Source: RGIG3040 sp964410675 | GTDB lineage: Bacteria; Bacillota; Clostridia; Lachnospirales; Lachnospiraceae | Length of the DNA: 64,000 bases | Direction of reading: 5' to 3' | Assembly (NCBI GenBank): GCA_964410675.1 | Contig: CAYPIB010000003.1 | Location: 20,055-84,054 of the forward strand | Shown here: positions 44,785 through 53,725 of the stretch, piece after piece | Position numbering within the stretch: position 1 is the stretch's first letter | Layout of the letters: each line of letters starts with the position of its first letter | The notes under the pieces: generated by a model | What the model was told of the DNA's origin: nothing | The model's database searches: none | What the model saw: only the letters and a program-made list of their open reading frames with translations | Made by a program: the position numbers and the translations under genes

Positions 44785-45371
44785 TGTGTTTCCTCCTGTT
44801 TGAGTGATTTTATTATTTTTGCCGGAACGCCGCCTACAACCGTATTTTCCGGAACATCTTTTGTTACTACCGCTCCAGCGGCAATAATTGCTCCTGCTCC
44901 GATTGTAACACCGGATAATACAGTGGCATTTGATCCAATCCATACGTTTTTACCGATTCGAATCGGTGAGGGATGGGTAGTGCTTCGCTTTTCAGGTGAA
45001 GGGTCATGGTTAAGGGTCGCCAAAACAACGTTGTGTCCGATTATTGCCCCGTCATCCAAAATAATACCTCCCTGATCCTGAAAGCGGCAGCCGGAATTGA
45101 TAAATACATTTTTTCCGATACCAAGGTTCTTTCCACAATCAGTATAAAATGGCAGAAACATGCGGAATGACTCATCCACCGGTTTTCCAATCAGTTTCGT
45201 CATCAGTCTGCGGACCTCTTCCGGCTTCTGGTAAGAGGCATTCAGTTCTGCAGTAATTTGCATGGCCTCCTGTGCAAGACCGGACATAAATAAGTGGACT
45301 TCTGATCCACCCATAATCGGAAGCTGTCGATTTACATGGTCTAAAAAATGTGCAAGCGTCATATTATGCAC
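44781..45371 (-). CDS. Sugar/galactoside O-acetyltransferase family (LbH hexapeptide)
   Basis: A 196-residue acetyl-CoA-dependent transferase of the maltose/galactoside acetyltransferase group. The helical N-terminus is followed by left-handed beta-helix hexapeptide repeats (IGKNVFINSGCRF, IGHNVVLATLNHD with the catalytic His, IGKNVWIGSNATVLSGVTIGAGAIIAAGAVVTKDVP). The GVPAKIIK end is typical. Start is GTG 45371 after AGGAG or ATG 45362; both fit. It lies between the small helical protein gene (10 bp) and the flavoprotein gene (4-bp overlap), so it is the middle gene of a three-gene operon. The acceptor is unknown. Confidence 0.92.
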   Translation of the reverse strand: MHNMTLAHFLDHVNRQLPIMGGSEVHLFMSGLAQEAMQITAELNASYQKPEEVRRLMTKLIGKPVDESFRMFLPFYTDCGKNLGIGKNVFINSGCRFQDQGGIILDDGAIIGHNVVLATLNHDPSPEKRSTTHPSPIRIGKNVWIGSNATVLSGVTIGAGAIIAAGAVVTKDVPENTVVGGVPAKIIKSLKQEETQ

Positions 45372-45381
45372 CCCCTTTCTC

Positions 45382-45609
45382 CTACTCTTTTTTTCTGATC
45401 GTGTAGATTAAGTAATCTAGGCACTCCAGCCGATGCTGTGTATCATGAACCTGTTCAAGGAGCATGCGTCTTTGCTTTGATAAAATCTGCAGCTGCTCCG
45501 TATATTCCTTAACTTCTTGGCATTTGCAAAATGATTCAATGATGTCAAGCGAACAGCCTGCATCCTCCAAATTTCGAATCAGTGCTTTTTCTTCTTGCTG
45601 ACTGACCAT
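45382..45609 (-). CDS. Small helical protein of unknown function, paralogue of 59080-59337
   Basis: A 75-residue all-helical, charged protein: MVSQQEEKALIRNLEDAGC then a long coiled-coil-like stretch ending HRLECLDYLIYTIRKKE. It is clearly related to the 85-residue protein at 59080-59337 (shared NL-DAGC near the start, QLH/QVHD and R-x-(I/L)-(D/E)-CLDYL at the end). The pattern resembles a stand-alone MerR-type dimerisation helix pair, with no DNA-binding domain. It starts ATG 45609 after GAGGAGATG and leads the acetyltransferase/flavoprotein operon, facing the LysR gene. Two conserved cysteines could sense redox state. Function unknown. Confidence 0.75.
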   Translation of the reverse strand: MVSQQEEKALIRNLEDAGCSLDIIESFCKCQEVKEYTEQLQILSKQRRMLLEQVHDTQHRLECLDYLIYTIRKKE

Positions 45610-45633
45610 ATCATCTCCTCCTCTATTAATTTT

Positions 45634-45676
45634 ATTGTAACTTCACCGCCGTTCAATAACAAATACTTATATTGAA
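45634..45676 (-). promoter_or_regulatory. LysR-type operator overlapping the flavoprotein operon promoter
   Basis: TTCAATA (45652-45658) and TATTGAA (45670-45676) form a perfect inverted repeat separated by 11 bp containing CAAATACTTA. On the minus strand the -35 TTGTTA (45657-45662) overlaps it, with a 17-bp spacer to TACAAT (45634-45639). The same design precedes the gene at 59337, with 16 of 20 core bases identical. LysR regulators typically bind such T-N11-A dyads. Confidence 0.7.
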
Positions 45677-45689
45677 TAGGTTGTCATAG

Positions 45690-45719
45690 TTTACAAGAAT
45701 ACTTGAAACATTGTATAAT
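45690..45719 (+). promoter_or_regulatory. Promoter of the LysR gene
   Basis: TTTACA (45690-45695), an 18-bp spacer and perfect TATAAT (45714-45719) lie 33 bp before the LysR start. It is close to the divergent operator, which fits autoregulation. Confidence 0.6.
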
Positions 45720-45752
45720 AGATTAAAAAATTATCATCGGGAGGATTTTTGA

Positions 45753-46646
45753 ATGGAACTTAGAGTTTTAAGATATTTTCTTGCGGTTGCAAGAGAAGAA
45801 AGCATAACAGGAGCCGCCAATATGCTGCATGTTACGCAGCCTACCCTATCCAAACAGCTAATGGATTTAGAGGAGGAATTGGGGAAGAAGCTATTTTTAC
45901 GTGGAAATAGAAAAATTACGCTTACCGAAGAAGGTATGTTTCTTCGTCGGCGTGCGCAGGAGATTGTTGATCTTGCAGATAAAACACAGGCAGAATTTCA
46001 GGATACGGGAGAAATCATCGGCGGCGATATTTATATTGGCGGCGGGGAAACAGAAGGAATGCGGCTGGTAGGTAAGGTTATTAAAAAACTGCAAACTAAA
46101 TATCCTACTATTCAGTACCATTTGTTCAGCGGAAACGCAATTGATGTAGCCGAGCATTTGGACAAAGGTTTGTTGGACTTTGGTATATTCATTGAACCTG
46201 CCGATATATCAAAGTACGATTTTCTAAAACTTTCCAGTACAGATACATGGGGTGTCTTGATGCGAAGGGACAGTAAACTGGCAGAGCATAGGACTATTAA
46301 GCCGGCGGATTTATCCGGACTGCCGCTCCTTGCTTCCCGCCAGTCCATTGCCCACAATGATTTGTCCGGATGGTTTGGGAAAAGTTACGAGGATTTAAAT
46401 ATTGTTGCCACGTACAATCTCCTTTATAATGCCTCTCTTATGGTAGAGGAAAATGTGGGTTACGCACTTTGCCTGGATAAAATTATCCAGGAATATGACG
46501 GCAGTGTTTTATGTTTCCGGCCTCTTGAGCCGCGAATAGAAGTAGGTCTTAATATCGTCTGGAAAAAGTACCAGGTCTTCAGCAAGGCTGCCGGAAAATT
46601 TATAGAGGAGCTGCAACAAGAGATACCGCAAGTCTTTTATCAATAG
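45753..46646 (+). CDS. LysR-family transcriptional regulator
   Basis: A 297-residue regulator with the N-terminal LysR HTH (MELRVLRYFLAVAREESITGAANMLHVTQPTLSKQLMDLEEELGKKLF) and a C-terminal periplasmic-binding-protein-like effector domain (about 90-297). It is divergent from the small-helical-protein/acetyltransferase/flavoprotein operon with 143 bp between, the standard place for a LysR controlling its neighbour. The dyad at 45652-45676 is the likely site. The same promoter pattern at 59.4 kb suggests it also controls the second flavoprotein operon. The ligand is unknown. GGGAGGATT precedes the ATG. Confidence 0.93.
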   Translation: MELRVLRYFLAVAREESITGAANMLHVTQPTLSKQLMDLEEELGKKLFLRGNRKITLTEEGMFLRRRAQEIVDLADKTQAEFQDTGEIIGGDIYIGGGETEGMRLVGKVIKKLQTKYPTIQYHLFSGNAIDVAEHLDKGLLDFGIFIEPADISKYDFLKLSSTDTWGVLMRRDSKLAEHRTIKPADLSGLPLLASRQSIAHNDLSGWFGKSYEDLNIVATYNLLYNASLMVEENVGYALCLDKIIQEYDGSVLCFRPLEPRIEVGLNIVWKKYQVFSKAAGKFIEELQQEIPQVFYQ

Positions 46647-46744
46647 TAACTGATTTTTAGATGGTAATTCCATATATCCCTGAAGCTCATTGTTCACCCG
46701 CCCCGGTTCATGGACCCTTGCTCCTCCTCTATATATTATATTAA

Positions 46745-47605
46745 TTAACCCTTTACTCCGCCAAGTGTTACGCCCTGCACAATATATTTAGACAGGAATA
46801 AGTAAACAAGCACTACCGGGAATATTGAAAAAGCAATCATCGTATACAACTGACCCATATCAAACTTGGTAAAATCTGCACTTCTAAGATAAGCAATCCA
46901 AAGCGGAAGTGTTTTCATTTCAGCCTTAGTAAGTACCAATGATGGTGAGAAATAATTGTTCCAGCTTCCGGTAAATCCAAATATTATTTGAACTGCCATA
47001 GCTGGTTTCAACATCGGGAGGATGATACGGTTAAAGGTATGAAACTCATTAGAGCCATCAATTCGCGCCGCCTCTACAATTTCAAGCGGAAGCGAGCTTT
47101 CCATATATTGTTTCATGAAAAAAAAGCAGGCCGGAGAGGCAATCGAAGGAATAATAAGTGGTATAAACGTATCCTTCAAATTCATAGCTGTAATTAATTT
47201 AACAAAACCAAGTGCACTTACCTGAACCGGAATTGTCATAATAAGAAGTATAAATGTAAATGCTAACTTTTTGAACTTAAAATCATAAGTATGTATGGCA
47301 TATGCTGTCATAGCCGAAAAATATACGGACAACAACGATGAAAGTGTTGCTATCGTAATACTATTGAACATACCTCTTACAATCAGTATTGTTGTATTAC
47401 TAAGGACATTAATTACATTTCTTACAAGTGACTTACCCGGTGCCAATGAAAATGCCCTTTGAATATCAACATGGGCACGTGTTGAATTTACAAGCAGCAT
47501 ATGGAAAGAAAACAGACATATGACTGTTATGAATCCCAGCGCTATATAACATAATGTTCTTTTGATATTCAGACTTGCTGAACCGCTTCTTATTGTCTTA
47601 TTCAT
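46745..47605 (-). CDS. Sugar ABC transporter permease (MalG-like)
   Basis: A 286-residue inner-membrane permease of the CUT1 family with six spans. The EAA loop that docks the ATPase reads EAARIDGSNEFHTFNRIILPMLKPA (about 190-215). The LGGVKG end is typical of MalG-type subunits. I chose ATG 47605, eight bases after GAGGAG, giving a start 12 bp after the preceding permease gene. It pairs with the MalF-like gene upstream and the lipoprotein at 48603. No ATPase gene lies nearby, so a shared ATPase (MsmK/UgpC type) encoded elsewhere must energise it. The beta-glucan enzymes close by suggest oligo-glucoside uptake. Confidence 0.93.
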   Translation of the reverse strand: MNKTIRSGSASLNIKRTLCYIALGFITVICLFSFHMLLVNSTRAHVDIQRAFSLAPGKSLVRNVINVLSNTTILIVRGMFNSITIATLSSLLSVYFSAMTAYAIHTYDFKFKKLAFTFILLIMTIPVQVSALGFVKLITAMNLKDTFIPLIIPSIASPACFFFMKQYMESSLPLEIVEAARIDGSNEFHTFNRIILPMLKPAMAVQIIFGFTGSWNNYFSPSLVLTKAEMKTLPLWIAYLRSADFTKFDMGQLYTMIAFSIFPVVLVYLFLSKYIVQGVTLGGVKG

Positions 47606-47616
47606 TTCATATCTCC

Positions 47617-48528
47617 TCATTTCTCGTCACGTCCGGTAATTGACTTAAATACCCATATACTAAGTGCACCGGTAATAATAAACAGGACTGCGGATAGTGC
47701 CCCTGCCATACCATAGTTTTCATTGAATAAGTGTTTATTTAAATACATGATTAGCGTCATTGTGGTTCTATTAGGTCCACCCTGTCCATTCGTCAATATT
47801 TGCGGCAGGTCAAACATCTGAAGGCCGCCAATTAAAGATGTTACCATTACATACGCTAGGATCGGCTTAATAAGCGGTAAGGTGATTTTGGAAAATATTT
47901 GGAAGGATGTGGCGCCATCTACCTCTGCCGCCTCAAAAAGCGAGAGATCGATTCCCATCATACCAGCCATCAAAAGTATGGTAGTGTTTCCAAACCACAT
48001 CAGGAAATTCATAAATGCGATTAAGCTTCTGGCTCCTGCCGTAGAAGACATAAAGTGGAAAGGCTCATTAATGATTCCTGCCTGCATAAGTATCATGTTA
48101 ACAGGTCCATTGTTTGAAAATAATGTAAAAAATAACATTGCAATTGCCGATGCCATAATGAGGTTCGGCATATATATAACGGTCTTAAAGAAACCGGAGT
48201 ATTTCAATTTTAAGCGGTTATCTGTAAACCATGCTGCCAATATAAGTGACACTACAATCTGTGGAATAAATCCAATAATCCACATAATAATTGTATTACC
48301 GGCATACTTTAAAAGGTCACCTTCTCTTATTAATTGTACATAATTATTTAAACCTACAAAGTTAGGTCCAATCGTATTCAAACCAGACATATAATTCTCA
48401 AAAAAGCTATAATAAAAGGTTGAAATCATCGGTATAAACGAGAATATGGCATATATAAGGAAAAACGGAATAAGGAATATGTAACCCCATTTTTTATAGC
48501 TTACCTTTTTGGGCTTGTCAGCCTTCAT
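47617..48528 (-). CDS. Sugar ABC transporter permease (MalF-like)
   Basis: A 303-residue CUT1 permease with six spans and the EAA motif EAAEVDGATSFQIFSKITLPLIKPI (about 202-226). The short N-terminus (KKVSYKKWGYIFLIPFFLIYAIF) is usual for Gram-positive MalF-type subunits. It forms the channel together with the MalG-like subunit. GGAGGAATT precedes ATG 48528. An intercistronic stem-loop separates it from the substrate-binding lipoprotein gene upstream. Specificity is set by that lipoprotein, not by the permease. Confidence 0.93.
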   Translation of the reverse strand: MKADKPKKVSYKKWGYIFLIPFFLIYAIFSFIPMISTFYYSFFENYMSGLNTIGPNFVGLNNYVQLIREGDLLKYAGNTIIMWIIGFIPQIVVSLILAAWFTDNRLKLKYSGFFKTVIYMPNLIMASAIAMLFFTLFSNNGPVNMILMQAGIINEPFHFMSSTAGARSLIAFMNFLMWFGNTTILLMAGMMGIDLSLFEAAEVDGATSFQIFSKITLPLIKPILAYVMVTSLIGGLQMFDLPQILTNGQGGPNRTTMTLIMYLNKHLFNENYGMAGALSAVLFIITGALSIWVFKSITGRDEK

Positions 48529-48542
48529 AATTCCTCCAATCA

Positions 48543-48584
48543 GGCAATTAGGGAGGAGGCAGATTTAACTGCCGCCTCTTTGCC
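48543..48584 (-). promoter_or_regulatory. Intercistronic stem-loop between binding protein and permease genes
   Basis: GAGGAGGCAG and CTGCCGCCTC pair with one mismatch, extended by GGCAA/TTGCC outside. No T-tract follows. Such stems after the binding-protein gene usually protect its mRNA so it outnumbers the permeases. Confidence 0.55.
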
Positions 48585-48602
48585 ATTGTATTAATTATTA
48601 AA

Positions 48603-50024
48603 TTATCTTGTTAATTCAGGATACTTCTCCAGCGCTGCTGTATAAAAGTTCTCTAAAGCAGTTTCCATATCAACGTTACCTTCAAAATACTCATGCATTG
48701 CCTGCTGGTAAGCTTCATTTAAGCCCTGGTCATAGTTGCTGATATTACTCATATCAATCTTGCCTGCTGCCTCTGCAAATAGAGCAATGTGATTCTGTCC
48801 GCCAAGGAAATCCGAAGCGTAATCACTTGCTGCAATTTCGTTCATTGCAGACTCATTGTTTGTATAATCCTGTGTATCCTGTGTTATCTGCTTCATAGTA
48901 TCTGCATCACAGGTAAGTCTGTACATCATATCCTTGATGAATGGAATATTGTCTGTTCCCTTTGCTGCACAAATCCATGTACCGCCCCAGTAATATGGCT
49001 GTGGTCCTTCACATACTGCATAATCTCCAAAGATACCATTGCCTACTTCCTCTGCACCCTCTGCATCAGCAAGTGAATTTCCTAAAAGTGTAAAGTTGAT
49101 ACCCCACGTAGAATAGAAGAATCCAAATACCTTTCCGTCCGGTCCCTGATCTGCACTCCATTCCGGTGCCCAAAGTGTTGTCTTATTGTTATAGCCCTTT
49201 TCTGTATATCTCATTGTCTGGTCCACCCACTGCGTGATGTTATCATCTATAACAATCTTTGTACCGTCTACCCAAGGTGCTGATACATTATTAGAAAAAG
49301 TTCTAAAAGAATCATCATAACCGGAAAGCATGAAATAGCCTGCATTATTCATCTGTTCCGCTACATCGTCAAACTTACTCCAATCACTTAGGTAAGCCTG
49401 AACCTCTGTCGGATCATCTGTACCAAGTACCTCTTTTGCAATACTTCTTCGGTAAGCAAATAATCCCGGAGTTGCCTGCCATGTAGTTCCCTTTTGTACG
49501 CCGTCAACAGTTACGATATCCTTTGTATACTGATACTGCTCTGCAAGATCTTCCTCTGTAAGACCAACATCGCTCATTACATCAAGTGCATAATCAGATT
49601 GTGTATATTTGCTTGCATAATCAGCCTCTATAAGAAAGATGTCGACTTTATCATTATCTGTTGCTGTTTCTTGAGCTAAAAGTGCTGCGTCGAGATTATT
49701 CTGGTAAGCATTGTTTTCATTTGCCACGATCACAAAATTGACCTCTACACCATGCTCCTGTGCAATATCTGCTGCATAAGCTTCATAGCGACTTTTGAAC
49801 TCATCGTTCCAACAATATATATTTACTACCTTGCCTTCTTCTGTTGCTTCATCAGTTGTTGCCGCATCCGCATCCTTTGTTGGTTCTGCATTATCTTCGG
49901 AATCTGCATTTGAAGTTGTGTCTTCGTTCACTGTTGTGTCTGTGTCTGCACTGTTACCGCATCCTGAAAGCATTGTTATTACCATAGATACTGCTAAAAG
50001 GCTGCTTACTAATTTTTTCTTCAT
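48603..50024 (-). CDS. Sugar ABC transporter substrate-binding lipoprotein
   Basis: A 473-residue solute-binding lipoprotein (CUT1, cluster B). The signal peptide ends in the lipobox MLSGCGNS (Cys near 22), then a long acidic, Thr/Asp-rich linker (about 25-65). The mature domain shows KVVNIYCWNDEFKSRYEAYAADIAQEHG. Aromatic-rich stretches such as YYWGGTWICAA would stack sugars in the cleft. It captures a ligand outside and hands it to the two permeases downstream. Its gene is divergent from the AraC regulator, which therefore probably controls it. Sugar identity is not proven; proximity to GH16 and GH94 genes points to beta-glucan oligosaccharides. GGAGG precedes the ATG. Confidence 0.93.
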   Translation of the reverse strand: MKKKLVSSLLAVSMVITMLSGCGNSADTDTTVNEDTTSNADSEDNAEPTKDADAATTDEATEEGKVVNIYCWNDEFKSRYEAYAADIAQEHGVEVNFVIVANENNAYQNNLDAALLAQETATDNDKVDIFLIEADYASKYTQSDYALDVMSDVGLTEEDLAEQYQYTKDIVTVDGVQKGTTWQATPGLFAYRRSIAKEVLGTDDPTEVQAYLSDWSKFDDVAEQMNNAGYFMLSGYDDSFRTFSNNVSAPWVDGTKIVIDDNITQWVDQTMRYTEKGYNNKTTLWAPEWSADQGPDGKVFGFFYSTWGINFTLLGNSLADAEGAEEVGNGIFGDYAVCEGPQPYYWGGTWICAAKGTDNIPFIKDMMYRLTCDADTMKQITQDTQDYTNNESAMNEIAASDYASDFLGGQNHIALFAEAAGKIDMSNISNYDQGLNEAYQQAMHEYFEGNVDMETALENFYTAALEKYPELTR

Positions 50025-50192
50025 ACCTAAAAACCTCCCTGAATATTTGTTTTATATGACTGCTAACAATATGTATTATAGGTTTTTAATTTTCCTTATT
50101 ATATAAAATCAATTGCAAAAATATCAAATTGATGACATAATCAATGTAATGCTTATAAAATATTTTTTAATCTTAAAAAGGATATATAGTAT

Positions 50193-50936
50193 ATGAAAAA
50201 TTTAAGAAGAGAATGGTACACAAAGGAGTTTTCTGACAGTGAGATAGAAGCATATCATCGCCCAACGGAGGAGGAATATTCCTTCTATATTGCTGTTAAA
50301 AAAGGGGATATGGACTTTGTCCGAAAGAATCTTGAACAGGGAGACTTTACCAATCCGGAAGGAATGGGTGTTCTTTCCAAAAATCCCCTGACGAATCTAA
50401 AATATCATTTTGTTGTAACTGCTGCCATGATTACACGGCACTGCATTGAGGCCGGACTCGAATTGGAACAGGCCTATCGGCTTAGTGATTTTTATATATT
50501 AAAGCTGGATTCCTGCATGAATGATGATTCTGTTGCCAATCTTCACAGCGATATGGTTTTAGACTTTACCGGAAAGATGCTTATGCTCCAGAAAAACGCT
50601 GCCATATCAAAACCGGTAGTCCTTTGCATTGATTATATATACAATCACATAAACGAACGTATTACAATTGAAAACCTGGTGGACTTTACCGGATTGTCAG
50701 CAAGCTACTTATCCCGTCTTTTTAAACAGAATATTGGTATCTCCATCAGTGATTATATTCGTGAAAAAAAGATTGAAAAAGCTGAAAATTTACTGAAATA
50801 CTCTGATATAAGCCAGATTGAAATTGCAAATTATCTTGCCTTTTCCTCCCAAAGCCATTTTATACAAACCTTTGAAAAACATATGGGACTTACACCCAAG
50901 AAATACCGTGACAAAAACTATCACAAGTTCTGGTAG
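50193..50936 (+). CDS. AraC-family transcriptional regulator
   Basis: The 247-residue regulator has two C-terminal HTH motifs typical of AraC/XylS (about 150-245): ITIENLVDFTGLSASYLSRLFKQNIGISISDYIREKKIEKAENLL, then ISQIEIANYLAFSSQSHFIQTFEKHMGLTPKKYRD. The N-terminal half is helical, not a cupin, so the ligand domain is unusual. It lies between the ABC operon (divergent) and the GH94 gene (convergent), so it probably activates transporter and perhaps GH16-GH94 transcription in response to a glucan oligomer. AAAAAGGATA precedes ATG 50193. Confidence 0.92.
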   Translation: MKNLRREWYTKEFSDSEIEAYHRPTEEEYSFYIAVKKGDMDFVRKNLEQGDFTNPEGMGVLSKNPLTNLKYHFVVTAAMITRHCIEAGLELEQAYRLSDFYILKLDSCMNDDSVANLHSDMVLDFTGKMLMLQKNAAISKPVVLCIDYIYNHINERITIENLVDFTGLSASYLSRLFKQNIGISISDYIREKKIEKAENLLKYSDISQIEIANYLAFSSQSHFIQTFEKHMGLTPKKYRDKNYHKFW

Positions 50937-50944
50937 TCAAAAAA

Positions 50945-50971
50945 ATCGAGTAGGCACAAGTCCTACTCGAT
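50945..50971 (-). terminator. Intrinsic terminator after the GH94 gene
   Basis: ATCGAGTAGG and CCTACTCGAT form a perfect ten-pair stem with a seven-base loop. TTTTTTT follows on the minus strand. On the plus strand it also lies just after the AraC stop. Confidence 0.85.
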
Positions 50972-50991
50972 AAAAATATAAAATTAATGAC

Positions 50992-53688
50992 CTATCCCAA
51001 CTCAACATTTATTACATGAATCTTTTCATCAAGCTTTGCAATGATATCTTGATCAAGGCATGAAACATCCTCAAGTTTTTTCAATTCGTACATGTCATCA
51101 CACACAGCCTTTACTATCGAATACTTCTCAAAAGAAAGTCTGTTTTTATTATAATAATTGATTTCAAATACCTTGTTTCCAAAATCCAGCTTAATGGAAG
51201 CATTACCCTCTTTATCAAACTGCTCTTCCATAAGCTTTGGTTCCAGTATCAGGTTTCCTGTCTCTCCCCTGACCCCAAATACCTGTGTTATCATAGTCAG
51301 CATAAACCAACTTGCCGCCCCTGTCAGATAATGATACATACCACGGCCGCCTGCATCAAAATATTCCGGCACTCCCGGATAAATCCTGCTTGTAGTAAAG
51401 TCCATTGCCGTTGACAATAATGTATTTAGCGCCTTATAACCTTCTCTAACGAAGCCCTGCCTATATAATGCATTCGCATACATAACCGTCATATGAGAAA
51501 ATACAGCTCCATTTTCCTTTTCTCCATACGCAAATCCAAACATTCTGCCCAAATCAAACTTATCTTCATCAAACTTTGTATTTAAACGATACCCTCCGAC
51601 ATTTTCCTTATAAAGATATTTATCGGCACTCTTACATATCCTGCCTATCATCTCCTTATCTGCAGTACCACTCATAATTGAGAATACCTGACTTGTGAGC
51701 ATCATCCGCACATTATCGCCATGTATGCCCTCAACCTGATTTCCGTTATTATCATAATAACCGTTAAACCAGCCGTTTCCTTCCTTGTCCGTTACCCATT
51801 CAGTTTTTCTGATATGCTGCATCATCCAGTCTGCCTTAGCCAAAAGACCTTTCTTTAGCTCCTCTATGCCAATACGGACTGTTTTTCCACTTACATTATG
51901 TCTGCACGTATCTACATACTGATTAAGTATTTCTTTCTTCCATTCTATGCTGTCATAATCCTCATCTCGGCCGGTAAAAAGCATCGCGGTTTCCAGAAGC
52001 AGCTCAATCTCATTTCTTCCGGTAATTTTTTTATATTTTTCCAGATACGTAGAAAGCTCTTTCAGATTAAGTGCATATGCACTTGAAAATGCAACGCTTT
52101 CACCCCTATCACCCGCCATATCCAATGCATCATTCCAATCTGCATTTCGTAATCTGATATGATTATGCTCTCCAACTTCATAAAATGCACATATCTGCTG
52201 CAACAGTATATGTTCCATAATGCTTCCACAATATATTTCTCCGGCATCTGTTTTTTGCTTCATGCCATATGCATCATCCCATATTAAATCAGTATTATTA
52301 CCCCGACATATTTGACCATCCTTAAAATACGGTACCTTTTCATCCAGTATTTCTATATCACCCGTCTGGTCGATATAAAGTTTTGTAGTAAGGAAAGGCC
52401 AGAAACCATGATCCATCCATACACGCGTAATACTGTTTCTGTCTGCCTTGAATTCTCCCTGTCTGTCACCTATAATTGTTGCATTTGTTCCATCAATCCT
52501 GACTCCGCCATAGTTATCTACTATCATTTGGCGTACTCCATCCGGATTCATGAGCAGAAGTGACAAGCAGTCCTGCCACAAATCTCTCCAGCCTCTTCCG
52601 CCCTTGCCATAATCATGGTGCGGAAGAAAGGAACATCCGTAGATACGTCTCAGTAATGGCTGAAAGCATATCCAACGCAGATAACTGTCCCCTTTGCTAT
52701 CACCGGTCTTAAAGTAAACGTTTACTTTTTCCTGCCAATATTTTTTCATTTCTTCAAACGCTGTATTTACTTTATCTTCACTATCATAGGCTTTGACTAA
52801 TTCTGCGCCTTTTATATTCTCTGCTGCACCTATTATAATCGTATAGGATACTCCCTCATCAGGACCCAGTTCCACACTCTGAAATCTTAAACCACCAAGC
52901 GCTTCTTTTCCATCTATGCAAAAGCCTGCTTTTACTCCCTCCTTCTTATCTCTTACTGCCATCGGTGAGAGAAAGCTTCCTCCCTCACCGATATAGTCCT
53001 CAACAATAGGATAAAAGCTTTCCGGTGCTCCGCCATTTCCAGATATTCCATATACAAAATATGTAACATTATTCTTTTGATGCCCTCTCTCATCAAAAGA
53101 AAGCTTAGGCGTAACCTCTATACCATATTCCGTAACTTGTATCTGATGCAGCAGTGAAGTAACATGCCTATGATCTCTTATATTATCTGCACTTCTGCCG
53201 TAGATTGGTACGGCTGCAGTCGGTACGATCGTCTGCTTCTGCGTTGACTTATTCTCGATTGTTACTCTCATAATCTCAACATTATTTATTAGCGGCACAA
53301 AGCTTAAGATCTTTGATTCCAGCTGATATTTTTTTGACCTTCTGATAATTTTATGCCACATAAATCCAGCTTCAATACTGCATTCATCCTGACATGCTGT
53401 ATGCTTTTCAAACTCCGCCTCTGACGATGCTCCCGTTGCCGACCATGCTCCTGTATTACCAACACCACACCAAAAATTTCTGGTAGACTTATTATTATGT
53501 AGATTTTCACTGCTTACAGGCTCTAATATAAATGCATTCTGATCAATCTTACTGTCTCCTCCAAGATTTGGTGTCACACTTGACTTGATTCCCTGCTCTC
53601 CTGCCAGCGGAAAATACAGATATGTATAGTTATCCGGGTGTTCAAGTGTAAATATATCAGTCCCGTGCTCAAATTTAATATTGTCCAT
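50992..53688 (-). CDS. GH94 family beta-glucoside phosphorylase
   Basis: An 898-residue GH94 enzyme. GH94 phosphorylases split beta-linked disaccharides or oligosaccharides with phosphate, giving glucose 1-phosphate. Domains: N-terminal beta-sandwich (to about 300), helical linker, (alpha/alpha)6 barrel (about 340-800), C-terminal sheet. WRDLWQDCLSLLLMNP and NADWNDALDMAGDRGESV (catalytic Asp about 520) are family signatures. Length is between cellobiose (about 810) and cellodextrin (about 980) phosphorylases and close to laminaribiose phosphorylases (about 900), so beta-1,3-glucobiose is a good guess. Phosphate-ring residues cannot be assigned by eye. It follows the GH16 gene by 37 bp and ends at a strong terminator. 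It has no signal peptide and is cytoplasmic. Confidence 0.88.
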   Translation of the reverse strand: MDNIKFEHGTDIFTLEHPDNYTYLYFPLAGEQGIKSSVTPNLGGDSKIDQNAFILEPVSSENLHNNKSTRNFWCGVGNTGAWSATGASSEAEFEKHTACQDECSIEAGFMWHKIIRRSKKYQLESKILSFVPLINNVEIMRVTIENKSTQKQTIVPTAAVPIYGRSADNIRDHRHVTSLLHQIQVTEYGIEVTPKLSFDERGHQKNNVTYFVYGISGNGGAPESFYPIVEDYIGEGGSFLSPMAVRDKKEGVKAGFCIDGKEALGGLRFQSVELGPDEGVSYTIIIGAAENIKGAELVKAYDSEDKVNTAFEEMKKYWQEKVNVYFKTGDSKGDSYLRWICFQPLLRRIYGCSFLPHHDYGKGGRGWRDLWQDCLSLLLMNPDGVRQMIVDNYGGVRIDGTNATIIGDRQGEFKADRNSITRVWMDHGFWPFLTTKLYIDQTGDIEILDEKVPYFKDGQICRGNNTDLIWDDAYGMKQKTDAGEIYCGSIMEHILLQQICAFYEVGEHNHIRLRNADWNDALDMAGDRGESVAFSSAYALNLKELSTYLEKYKKITGRNEIELLLETAMLFTGRDEDYDSIEWKKEILNQYVDTCRHNVSGKTVRIGIEELKKGLLAKADWMMQHIRKTEWVTDKEGNGWFNGYYDNNGNQVEGIHGDNVRMMLTSQVFSIMSGTADKEMIGRICKSADKYLYKENVGGYRLNTKFDEDKFDLGRMFGFAYGEKENGAVFSHMTVMYANALYRQGFVREGYKALNTLLSTAMDFTTSRIYPGVPEYFDAGGRGMYHYLTGAASWFMLTMITQVFGVRGETGNLILEPKLMEEQFDKEGNASIKLDFGNKVFEINYYNKNRLSFEKYSIVKAVCDDMYELKKLEDVSCLDQDIIAKLDEKIHVINVELG
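52711..52728. repeat. Perfect 18-bp palindrome inside the GH94 gene
   Basis: AAAGTAAACGTTTACTTT is fully self-complementary. It encodes part of a Val-Tyr-Phe-Lys-Thr-type stretch (VNVYFKTGD), so coding alone could produce it, but it also resembles a LacI/CcpA-family operator core (GTAAACGTTTAC). Confidence 0.5.
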
Positions 53689-53725
53689 AGTAACTCCTTC
53701 CGATACCTAATACATAATTTATATT

